Assembly: GCA_018814465.1 (NCBI GenBank)
Contig: JAHIZR010000038.1
Coordinates: forward strand, 1 to 32,066
Source of the DNA: a bacterium
Lineage (GTDB): Bacteria > Electryoneota > RPQS01
Length of the DNA stretch: 32,066 nt
Direction: 5' to 3'
Part shown: positions 9,320 through 18,276 of the stretch, in pieces
Layout of the letters: each line of letters opens with the position of its first letter
Numbering within the stretch: position 1 is the stretch's first letter
Translations under genes and position numbers: made by a program
The notes under the pieces: model-generated
The model's input: only the letters and a program-made list of their open reading frames with translations
Database searches by the model: none
Told to the model about the DNA's origin: nothing

Positions 9320-11107
9320 CTACTCAATGGTTTGAACCGGCAGAATCGCCTGAACATACTCTCTGGCATCACCGAATTTCTGCAGATAGTCAATGGCGCG
9401 CCGGGCCAGAAGGGTTTCAGGCGTCATCAGCCATGTTTGCTGCCAGAGTTTCACACCCGTGAAGAGCTGTTCAATGACATAGTCAATGATTTCCTGCTTT
9501 TTCGGGTAATACTGAATGTATACCTCCTGAGAATCGAGCTCCGCAAGCGTACGGGCTTTTTCAATGGCATCGTTCAAACCGCCCATCTGATCGACCAATC
9601 CGTTGGCATGGGCTTGCCTGCCTGTCCAGACACGCCCCCGGGCGATCTCCTGCACCGCCTCAACCGTCATTCCGCGACCGGACGCGACATCGTCTTTGAA
9701 CTCGGCATAAACGTCTTCCAGCAGCGAATTCAGTATGGTCTCCTGCTCTTTCGTCAGCTCTTGATCGATTCTGAAGAACTGTGCCCATTTGCCTTTTTTG
9801 ACGACTTCTTCGCGAGCTTCGATCTTATTGTAGAGTCCTTCCAGATTCGGCAGGACAGCCACAACTCCGATGGAGCCGGTAATCGTGTTGGGTTGGGCCA
9901 TTACGGAATTCGCTCCGCAGGAGATAAAGTATCCGCCTGATGCCGCGATACGGCCCATGGAAACGACAAGCGGTTTGGCCTCTTTCAGCCTGAGCGCTTC
10001 TTCGAGGATCACTTTTGAGCCAAGAGCGGACCCGCCGGGGGAATTCACCCGCAACACAACCGCGGCAACTTCTTCATCATCCCTGATCTCCCGCAGCAAC
10101 TGGGCAAACTCGGCGGACTTAATCGTCTCATCCATCGCAAAGGGATCTTCACCTTCGCCGTATGAATAGTTGATCTCGCCCTGAGCGTAAACGACGGCGA
10201 TTTTTTTCTTGTTGCCGGGCTTGTCTTTGAAAGTACGCAGATAGTGACTGACTGTCACCCCAGCAAAGTCTTTTTCGTCATCTCCCATGATGCGATCCTT
10301 GAAATCCTGCCAATCGAGCAGATCATCTATGAATCCCTTTTGCAGAGCGTCTTGCGGGGAGATCATAAAGCGTTCCCCGTTCAGCATTTCCTGTTCGAGA
10401 GCCTTAAAAGTCAATGCCGTCCGGTCGGCAGCGGTTTCATGAATGTAGACATCATAGAGGTCATCTATCATTGATTGGAGACTTTCGCGCAACGGTTCAG
10501 ACATTCTGTCGCTTCCCCAGCTTTCGAAAGCGCCTTTATACTCGCCCATGTGAAAAACGTGGAACTTGATCCCCAGTTTGTCGAAGGTTTTGGCGAGGTA
10601 GGTACTGGAAATGCCCAGCCCCTCCATGAACAGACCGCCCGACAGAGTCGAAGACATGAAGATTGAGTCGGCGATTGATGCGAGATAATAATCCCGATCT
10701 GAGGCAATCTCCGCAAAGGCATAAACCGGCTTGCCGGATTCCTTAAAACCCCGTATGGCTTCCCGAATCTCTCGGATAGAAGCAAATCCGCCCATCCCTA
10801 CCGGTCGAAGGACAACACCTCTAATCATGGGATCGTCTTTCGCATGCTGCAAGGCTCGGTTGATTGAATGAATCGATAAGGGGCGACCTGATGTAAGTGA
10901 TCCAAGATTCGGAGCCGCATCATAATCAGGCAAAACACCGGACATCCGAATGATTAAGAAACTCTCTTCTTCAAGAGGAGTTGTTTTTCCACCCGTGAAC
11001 TCGCCCAATCCCGACACCGCCGAAAAGAGCACACCGATCAGCAGGATGAAAAGAATGAAAACGATTCCGAGGATTGCCAGTATCCAGCAACATGCTTTGT
11101 TCTTCAA
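9320..11107 (-). CDS. sppA: signal peptide peptidase SppA (67K type)
   Basis: 595 aa; two tandem SppA halves; YKGAFESWGSDRMSE (Lys region) and NSPGGSALGSKVILEEAL...MGRIAASGGYFISCGAN (Ser region). Confidence 0.92.
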   Translation of the reverse strand: MKNKACCWILAILGIVFILFILLIGVLFSAVSGLGEFTGGKTTPLEEESFLIIRMSGVLPDYDAAPNLGSLTSGRPLSIHSINRALQHAKDDPMIRGVVLRPVGMGGFASIREIREAIRGFKESGKPVYAFAEIASDRDYYLASIADSIFMSSTLSGGLFMEGLGISSTYLAKTFDKLGIKFHVFHMGEYKGAFESWGSDRMSEPLRESLQSMIDDLYDVYIHETAADRTALTFKALEQEMLNGERFMISPQDALQKGFIDDLLDWQDFKDRIMGDDEKDFAGVTVSHYLRTFKDKPGNKKKIAVVYAQGEINYSYGEGEDPFAMDETIKSAEFAQLLREIRDDEEVAAVVLRVNSPGGSALGSKVILEEALRLKEAKPLVVSMGRIAASGGYFISCGANSVMAQPNTITGSIGVVAVLPNLEGLYNKIEAREEVVKKGKWAQFFRIDQELTKEQETILNSLLEDVYAEFKDDVASGRGMTVEAVQEIARGRVWTGRQAHANGLVDQMGGLNDAIEKARTLAELDSQEVYIQYYPKKQEIIDYVIEQLFTGVKLWQQTWLMTPETLLARRAIDYLQKFGDAREYVQAILPVQTIE

Positions 11108-11413
11108 TGTCTTATCCTTTCGTTTTGCTGCCGCGAGATTCTACTTATCTTTGGAAAGCTATTAGAAACATAAGTTAGCACAAACTTTTCAATTAGTCAA
11201 CTCGCTGCCGGGTATGAATCGATGAAGATTAGCTATCTTGATTCAGCTCTTGCTTTCGAGCAGTTAAGTCGTTAAATTCTTTAGAGGAAGTATCATCCTT
11301 GATCATGCATCCATTGTATCAGAGCAGAAGAATCAGTTTTTCGTTGCGCGAGTGGATGGGCATACGATTTGCCCTTTCTATAGAGTTCACCCTAAATCTA
11401 ATCCATATATAGC

Positions 11414-12916
11414 TTGAATTCCGACAAAGCCATACTCGGTGTCCTCATAACAGGAATCTTGGTTGTCTACACGGCGATTGTCTTTGCCTTCTTTGGATCA
11501 GAAGGTGATACTCGCGTTATCTACCTGTTTTTAATCGGACTTCCAATAGCAATTTCGCTTTTTGCTGTACCCAAGCTGGGATTGATCGTCTTAGGGATTC
11601 TTGTCTATTCGCTGGATTGGATATCCGAATCCTTGGTATTTATGCCGCGTGAGACGACGTGGCTCATCGATATTCTGCTCGTAATGTTTGTCGTTCGCAT
11701 CATTGTGACCTCACCTTGGCGGAAGTTGAATATGAGCAAGATCGAGAAATGGATCTATGTCGCGCTCGTGTTCTCGATCATTTCCGCTTTGATGAATGGC
11801 ATCAGTCAGGTAACATACTTAGTCGGATTCCGCGTCGCATTTAAGTACATCCTGCTGTTTATTGCGGTATACCATATGGATGTATCGCGAGAATGGATGC
11901 GCGGGTTTTTCAAGCTGCTTGTAGTGATTGCCCTGATCCAGCCCGCGGTGATTATTCTGCAATGGAGATTCACCAGTTGGGTTTCGCCCGACGATCTCGC
12001 CGGAACCTTCGGCTTAGGTCAAACAGGCAGAGTGGCGTTCTATTTGCTTCTGATTATTGCCTTTTATATCTCTCAAGCCATCGAACGGAAGCGCTTTAAG
12101 TCTTCAATGCTGATTCCGCTCTGCTGGCTCTTAATCGCGCCAATTCTCGGTGAGGCGAAGTTCTTTTTTATGGTTCTGCCTGTTCTGCTGATTTACCTGC
12201 TCAGAGCAGATTTCTTCAAACGGCCTGCGATCGCAATCGGACTCAGCATCGTCGGCATCATTATAATCGTCAGCGTCGATTATGTGATCAAGCAGAGTGG
12301 TTATTGGTTAGAAGGGCGAAATCCAATAACCTATATCGCACAAATCGGTGAAGTTTACACCTCCGAACTCGATGAAAGCTCTACGGTTACAGGACCACGC
12401 CGGATTCATCAATTGGCCAGTTCCACGCGACTTGCCGCCGGCTCGCCCAAGGATTTTTTCTTTGGCAATGGTCCCGGATCAATTACCCTCTCTTTCGTTG
12501 CCGCAAGACATTCGAAAACTATGGAGTACTTCAGCAAGTGGAGACTCAATTCGGCTTCGCCAACGATTGCCTGGCTGCTAATCGAATATGGTTATTTAGG
12601 AACGATCTTGATGGTCATTCCGTTGGCTTTGATCTATCGAAGAGGAAAATATCTGAGACGTTCTGATGATCAGGAATTGCGGATTTATGGACGATGGCTT
12701 GAAGGATTAACTTTTCTCTACGGATTATGGATGGTCTATACTTCCGTACTGCAAATCGATGCTTCGAGCTACCTATTCTGGGTTACTGCCGCGATGCTTG
12801 TCAGACTAAGCTATGAAGAAGAAGCGCGATTCGAGATGAAAACGACGATGGAAAGGATTACGGAAGCTCGTCAGCCCGTGCGGACTCTCGCCACAGAATC
12901 CGCTGTGACCCACTGA
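11414..12916 (+). CDS. O-antigen ligase/polymerase-like polytopic membrane protein
   Basis: 500 aa multi-spanning protein; TTG start as given in the ORF track (an in-frame TAA lies a few codons upstream); large extracytoplasmic segment TGPRRIHQLASSTRLAAGSPKDFFFGNGPGS is typical of Wzy/WaaL-like proteins. Confidence 0.65.
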   Translation: MNSDKAILGVLITGILVVYTAIVFAFFGSEGDTRVIYLFLIGLPIAISLFAVPKLGLIVLGILVYSLDWISESLVFMPRETTWLIDILLVMFVVRIIVTSPWRKLNMSKIEKWIYVALVFSIISALMNGISQVTYLVGFRVAFKYILLFIAVYHMDVSREWMRGFFKLLVVIALIQPAVIILQWRFTSWVSPDDLAGTFGLGQTGRVAFYLLLIIAFYISQAIERKRFKSSMLIPLCWLLIAPILGEAKFFFMVLPVLLIYLLRADFFKRPAIAIGLSIVGIIIIVSVDYVIKQSGYWLEGRNPITYIAQIGEVYTSELDESSTVTGPRRIHQLASSTRLAAGSPKDFFFGNGPGSITLSFVAARHSKTMEYFSKWRLNSASPTIAWLLIEYGYLGTILMVIPLALIYRRGKYLRRSDDQELRIYGRWLEGLTFLYGLWMVYTSVLQIDASSYLFWVTAAMLVRLSYEEEARFEMKTTMERITEARQPVRTLATESAVTH

Positions 12917-12985
12917 AAGATAAAAACTCTAATTTTAGCCCGATTCCGCTGATCCGGATCGGGCTTCTTTAATGGCAGAATCTCG

Positions 12986-13267
12986 ATGATCGAACTCACT
13001 ACGAACCGCCTAATTCTAAGACCGCTTTCGATGGAGGACATCGAAGGGCTGTTTGATATTCTTACAGCTTATCTCAAAATAATTCCACGACCAAGTTACT
13101 CGGAATACTCCACTTGCAGACCGTCGAGCGGAGTGAATCGCGAAGGAATATTCCGGCGGGGAACCGCGCTCATGAGAGGGTCATGTGCAGAGAGCTGGGC
13201 GGCGCTTAATCCCCGCTCGGCGAGTTTTCTCGCCAATTCTCCGATGATATTCTTGGATCCGCTCTAG
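12986..13267 (+). pseudogene. truncated GNAT acetyltransferase remnant
   Basis: N-terminus MIELTTNRLILRPLSMEDIEGLFDIL matches RimJ-like GNAT proteins; homology-like sequence stops there and the remaining ~67 aa have no acetyl-CoA-binding motif. Confidence 0.6.
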
Positions 13268-13315
13268 CTACAAAAACAGCCCCCGTCTCGAAAGAGACGG
13301 GGGCTGTTTTTGTAG
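13268..13315 (-). terminator. near-perfect bidirectional terminator with GAAA loop, 3' of tRNA-Glu
   Basis: ctacaaaaacagcccccgtctc-gaaa-gagacgggggctgtttttgtag: 22-bp perfect stem with A/T tracts on both sides. Confidence 0.9.
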
Positions 13316-13387
13316 TGACCCCACGGAGAATCGAACTCCGATTGCGAGAATGAAAATCTCGAGTCCTGACCGTTAGACGATGGGGCC
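13316..13387 (-). tRNA. tRNA-Glu (anticodon TTC)
   Basis: GGCCCCATCGTCTAACGGTCAGGACTCGAGATTTTCATTCTCGCAATCGGAGTTCGATTCTCCGTGGGGTCA folds as a cloverleaf; anticodon stem CGAGA/TCTCG, loop TTTTCAT; CCA not encoded. Confidence 0.95.
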
Positions 13388-13507
13388 GTCGCTGTCGGAG
13401 CCATTCCGACAGCCATTTCTACTTCTCCCACTGTATTCGATCCCGGATAGTTAAATAAGCCAAGTGAGAAGACAGCGGGAATTGTCGGATTGGTTGCCGA
13501 CTCATCG

Positions 13508-13582
13508 GGTGGCTGAGGGGATTCGAACCCCCGACCCCTGGAACCACAATCCAGTGCTCTAACCAGCTGAGCTACAACCACC
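13508..13582 (-). tRNA. tRNA-His (anticodon GTG)
   Basis: G-GTGGTTGTAGCTCAGCTGGTTAGAGCACTGGATTGTGGTTCCAGGGGTCGGGGGTTCGAATCCCCTCAGCCAC-C; anticodon stem CTGGA/TCCAG, loop TTGTGGT; encoded G-1 opposite C73. Confidence 0.95.
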
Positions 13583-13647
13583 ACGAATCCGGAAGGGGAC
13601 CTCAAGGATCCGAGCTTGCCGGAATTTGTTAGTATAGCTGATTATCC

Positions 13648-13678
13648 AATAAGAATCAAGCCCGTCATCTTGACAGGC
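13648..13678 (-). terminator. possible weak terminator downstream of the histidine kinase
   Basis: Minus strand gcctgtca-aga-tgacgggc followed by T-rich TTGATTCTTATT. Confidence 0.4.
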
Positions 13679-13715
13679 TGTGACCATTTAATATATTGTT
13701 AATAATTAAATAATG

Positions 13716-16700
13716 TCAATTTTCCGCGGATATCTCCTTATGATCAAGCACGTCACGAACAGCAGAAGCGAGGTCAACTGTCCGATAAGGCTTATTCAGA
13801 AAGGCAATACTGCCAAAGTTGATATTCTTTCCTGTGAATTGTTCCTGGGCATACCCCGAACAAAGAATAACCTTCAGTTCAGCTCTTTTCTCCAATAACA
13901 GAGGCAGAACTTCATCGCCGGACATTTTAGGCATGTGTATATCGAGAATAACAAGATCAATACTCTCACTCTCCTGCTCGAAGACTTCCATCGCCTCACA
14001 ACCATCTCCCGCAAGCAGGACTCGATAACCGTACATCTCAAGGACTTCCTGTCCCATGGATCGGATGACTTCCTCGTCATCGACGAGTAAAATCGTCTCG
14101 TTGCCCCCCGCTACCCGGGAGAAGGATGTCTCAGCTGATTTTCTCGGCTGATGTTTTTCCGCGGCAGGCAGATAGACTGTAAACTCGGACCCTTTGTCGA
14201 CTTCAGAAACGAACTCAATACTGCCCTTGGCCTCATTGACGATCTCCAAAACGGTAGAAAGTCCGAGACCGGTTCCGCCATTTATTTCTTTCGTCGTGAA
14301 GTAGGGATCAAAGAGCCTCTGCTTTGCCTCATTGCTGATCCCGCAGCCGGTATCGCGGACTCTTAAAATAACAAACTCGCCTTTCCCTTTCGAAGAAGTC
14401 CCGATCTCCGTACTCAAAGTGATGGAATACTCTTCCGACTGTTCGCGCACATGCATAGAGCGGATTTTATCGAGTACGGCATCGGCTGCGTTCACACACA
14501 GATTCATCAGCACCTGTTCCAAACGATTTGCATCAATACGCGCCAGGCATTGTCCTTGACATCCAGATTCATGCCTTAGAATGATGCGCCTGTCAATGGT
14601 TCGGCTTAACATGCTGAGAACCGTCTCACACACCTTATTGACGCAGACTTCCTCCAGATTGTCCGGAGTCCGCTTACGGCTGTAACTCAACAACTGCCGC
14701 ACAAGAGAAACCGCCCTTTCCGTCGCCGCCGCCGCCAGCCTCACATAAGCCTGCTGATTCATCGAATCGGATGATGCTTGCTGAGCCAGATCGAGGTTCC
14801 CCATGATCCCCGTCAGGAGATTGTTGAAATCATGCGCAACTCCGCTCGTAAGGCGCCCGATCGACTCCATTTTCTGCGCATGCCGAAGCTCCTGTTCAAG
14901 ACGACGGAGTTCCGTAACCTCCGTTGCCGAAAAACAGACAAGGCCTTCCCGCTGTGAGGGAGTAATCCTCCAACGAAAGATGCGCTCATTCAACGCTCCT
15001 TCTGTCTCCTGATCCTCCCCTTTTGAAAGGCAATTCAAGATCAACTCGGAGTAATTCGCGGGCAAGACCAACTCCGGCTCTTTCAGTCCCGTATCCAGCA
15101 GCAGCCGTTCGATTGATTTTGTCATTTCGACGATCTTGCCTTCAGCATCGACAATTAAGACCGGACCGACAAGCTCAACCTTTTGCTCCTCCAGTGTCAG
15201 ATGATGCCCGACAGCTTTCGTCCCTGTTATGTCGACCGCATAAACATTACACTCTCCGGTTGAAGGAACAGTCTTGTATTGCCAATGAAGAATTCTCCCA
15301 TCTTGCCGTTCCTGAATATCCTCGACTGTTTTGGCTTCCACTCTGCTCGTTTCCATGAGCAGAGTATGGTTAGGAGGCAAGATCGCCATCAAATCGCTGA
15401 CTCCGATGCTCATTGCGAATTCTTCCGCCGCTCGATTGCGATAGCTCAATTTGTTTCTGCCGTCAAAGGACAGGATGATCGAAGGATTCTCATCAGGCAG
15501 TATGGTTAACTTGCGCATTTCCAATTCGGCATTCATACGTTCGGTGACATCCAAGCCATATCCGACAACATGATCCACATCGCCTTCCGCATTCATGACC
15601 GGATTGAGTATTCTTACGAAGTAGCGGTCTTTGCCCTGCCGATCCACGAGTTTCTCTTCATAGTGAACAGAGGTGTGTTTTATACAAGCCTCGCGGATTC
15701 TCTCCTGCCGATAATGCGCGACATCCAGATTATGATGAAACTCCTCGCAATAGTCCATATCCGTTTTGCCAATCAACCAGCGGCGCCGAACCGGATCCGG
15801 CACCGCCGCGCGGTTTACGAAACGATAAGCACAGTCCGGACCAAGCACTGCAATTTGCGCCGGCAGATTGTCAAGCAGCCGAATATAGAATGTCTTCAAT
15901 AATTCCCGGCTCTCGTCGGCACGATACCGGTCGATGTATTGCGCAAGATTGTTTGCGATTGTCTGCAGGGTAACCTTATACCGCGGAAGCTCTCCATGCT
16001 CCTTGCAGTCCGCCAGTATCAGACTGCCGATCACTCGCTGATTCGCTTTTAACGGAATCGAAATCAACGCATGGATTTCAATTCCTTCAAAGCGCGGATC
16101 CTTATGGGTGAACGAACCGAATCCGATACTCTTAAAAACCGCTTCTTCCCGCAGAATGCACTCATTTGAAATCGCCAGCGAAAGATCCGATTGAGAGGCT
16201 CGCTTTTCAGCTTTCAGACCGTGCGATCCCATTGTCCGAACCAAGTTCTGCTCCCGGTCATACAACTCAATTACCACCGTCTGCATTTCATAACGATCGG
16301 AGAGAATCCCCGGAAGCTGCGAATAGATAGATTCGATTCCGTTTGCCGACAGGAATAGTTGAGATGTTATACTCATCGTTTCCTTTTCATCGGCTTCCCG
16401 TTTCCGATCCGAGTTGTCCCGGACGATCGCAAGAATCGTATTTCCGCCGCCGATATCAACCGCGGCGAGCGAAACCTCGCAGTAAAGAAGAGTTCCATCC
16501 TTCGCCTTGTGCACCCAGTCAAATATCTGCGGTTCTCCTCCCATCGCACTCAGGATATAATTCCTGGCTTTGATTGTGGACAATTGACCGTCCGGCTGGT
16601 ACTCCGGCGAGAATTCCACCGGCGAATGCCCAACGATATCATCCTTCGTGCATTTCCAAAGTTCACAGGCTTTTTGATTGCAGTCCCGAAACAGTTCATC

Positions 16701-17510
16701 CATTAAGAAGAAGCTGTCAGCAGAACGGTCAAACATAGTGCGATACTTCTGTTCACTCTGCCGAAGCGCCGCCTCGATTCGACTCTGCTGTTCAAGCAGC
16801 CTGACCATCTCCACCTTCCGAGCGGCAAGATCGGCAAACAGTTCGAGGTAAAGAAACGTCTCCTGGGTAGGGCGATTACCATCAATCGGATCATCACAAT
16901 TGATCGTCCCAATGACTTCTCCGGATGATCCATAGATCGGAACATACGCCAGATCCATCGGATCCCAATTGTCACCGGGGGCTATCTCGCGCCGTCCGGG
17001 ACAAATTTCAGTGGATGAAAACAGTTCAATGGATTTCTCCGCCGGTACAAAATAGGATCGGCTGACTTTGAACTGCTCGAAATCAGGTCCGAAATCCCTG
17101 GCTCTCTGTTCCGGAGTGCGGCGGGTCGATTCGAAAAATGCGATATCCTCGGTAGGAGTCTGATAATAAGCGGCATGCGTGATTGCGAAGTCTTTCAATA
17201 GATAGACCGATGCCGATCCCCAGCCCGCTTCACCGACAGCGTCCGCCACTCGCTGCACAACCTCATCGATCGTAGCCGCCGCCTGCACCGCAGTGCCTGC
17301 TCGTAAAAGCCGGGCAAGCTTGTCTCTCGTTTCCTCCAGCTGCTGGGCATATTCATCCAGCACGTGCAGAGCATCAAATCGTTCCTGCTCCTCGGAAATC
17401 CTTTGACACTCGATATCTTCCAGCTCAATCAGACGAGATCGCAGTGCCTCGAGCTCAATATTCAGACGATCTCGTTCTTCTTGTATCGATTGAAGTTTGT
17501 TTTCAGACAT
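13716..17510 (-). CDS. hybrid sensor histidine kinase (coiled coil, GAF, PAS repeats, HisKA, HATPase, receiver)
   Basis: 1264 aa; HisKA GRLTSGVAHDFNNLLTGIMGNLDLA; HATPase NLCVNAADAV...VRDTGCGISNEAKQRLFDPYFTTKEINGGTGLGLSTV; C-terminal REC ILLVDDEEVIRSMGQEVLEMYGYRVLLAGDG...DLVILDIHMPKMSGDEV...LNKPY. Confidence 0.93.
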   Translation of the reverse strand: MSENKLQSIQEERDRLNIELEALRSRLIELEDIECQRISEEQERFDALHVLDEYAQQLEETRDKLARLLRAGTAVQAAATIDEVVQRVADAVGEAGWGSASVYLLKDFAITHAAYYQTPTEDIAFFESTRRTPEQRARDFGPDFEQFKVSRSYFVPAEKSIELFSSTEICPGRREIAPGDNWDPMDLAYVPIYGSSGEVIGTINCDDPIDGNRPTQETFLYLELFADLAARKVEMVRLLEQQSRIEAALRQSEQKYRTMFDRSADSFFLMDELFRDCNQKACELWKCTKDDIVGHSPVEFSPEYQPDGQLSTIKARNYILSAMGGEPQIFDWVHKAKDGTLLYCEVSLAAVDIGGGNTILAIVRDNSDRKREADEKETMSITSQLFLSANGIESIYSQLPGILSDRYEMQTVVIELYDREQNLVRTMGSHGLKAEKRASQSDLSLAISNECILREEAVFKSIGFGSFTHKDPRFEGIEIHALISIPLKANQRVIGSLILADCKEHGELPRYKVTLQTIANNLAQYIDRYRADESRELLKTFYIRLLDNLPAQIAVLGPDCAYRFVNRAAVPDPVRRRWLIGKTDMDYCEEFHHNLDVAHYRQERIREACIKHTSVHYEEKLVDRQGKDRYFVRILNPVMNAEGDVDHVVGYGLDVTERMNAELEMRKLTILPDENPSIILSFDGRNKLSYRNRAAEEFAMSIGVSDLMAILPPNHTLLMETSRVEAKTVEDIQERQDGRILHWQYKTVPSTGECNVYAVDITGTKAVGHHLTLEEQKVELVGPVLIVDAEGKIVEMTKSIERLLLDTGLKEPELVLPANYSELILNCLSKGEDQETEGALNERIFRWRITPSQREGLVCFSATEVTELRRLEQELRHAQKMESIGRLTSGVAHDFNNLLTGIMGNLDLAQQASSDSMNQQAYVRLAAAATERAVSLVRQLLSYSRKRTPDNLEEVCVNKVCETVLSMLSRTIDRRIILRHESGCQGQCLARIDANRLEQVLMNLCVNAADAVLDKIRSMHVREQSEEYSITLSTEIGTSSKGKGEFVILRVRDTGCGISNEAKQRLFDPYFTTKEINGGTGLGLSTVLEIVNEAKGSIEFVSEVDKGSEFTVYLPAAEKHQPRKSAETSFSRVAGGNETILLVDDEEVIRSMGQEVLEMYGYRVLLAGDGCEAMEVFEQESESIDLVILDIHMPKMSGDEVLPLLLEKRAELKVILCSGYAQEQFTGKNINFGSIAFLNKPYRTVDLASAVRDVLDHKEISAEN

Positions 17511-18182
17511 CTGCAGGTTTTTATTGTTGTGACTGCTGACTGAAGACCCAATCAGCTCCGGAAATCGCCACTATTCCTTGATGGTTCAGGTCAAGATTTC
17601 CAGTGCAAAGCTCGCTCCGAAATCAGCTGTGTCATAACTATTGTTATTTAGCGGAGCATGAAGCATAATTTTAAGAACCGATTATAGAGCTGTGGACTTA
17701 AATCAACCCAATTCACTGTATTTAGCATCCACGTTTGGATTTCGCAACCAAACCACACAGAATCCTGCTGCATGCTGATAACAGCTGCAGAATTTGGAGC
17801 CATTGTCCGGTGCTGTTTTTCCTACCTCTGGTCAAAGAATCGCACCGATGCGTGTCCATCGCCGATGATTTCAGCATTTATCCATGAAGGTCAAGGTTTT
17901 GCATGGCGATAACCTATCGCAAACCATGAACTCAATATGCTCTCACTGGAATATCCGTTATTTTGTTGATTCTACTATATATTTGTAAATTCGTGGCATG
18001 CTCTTTCACGCTCTAAAGCAAAATTGAAATGCCCCATCAAGCTGAATTGACCCAGCTTCAAATATGCCGACTTCACGAGGCTTACCACAGAGTTTCAGCG
18101 CTTCAAGCCGGCAGTCCTCACAACGCTGTCGTAACTATCTTGCGACACTATGATTTATAACTCGAAGCCGGATACAACAAAC

Positions 18183-18211
18183 TTGGACATTACGTTGCGT
18201 TCGAGTATAAA
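18183..18211 (+). promoter_or_regulatory. candidate sigma70-type promoter TTGGAC-N17-TATAAA
   Basis: TTGGAC at 18183-18188, 17-nt spacer, TATAAA at 18206-18211, about 65 nt upstream of the ATG at 18277, which has an AGAGGAA RBS. Confidence 0.5.
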
Positions 18212-18276
18212 TTCTATTACATTAACAAGATTAAAGCAACCTTCGAACCTGCAAACTCAACGATATTAGAGGAATC

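Noticed and set aside
13264-13605. 113-aa minus-strand ORF
   Set aside because: It spans tRNA-Glu, tRNA-His and their terminator; a translation artefact of RNA genes.
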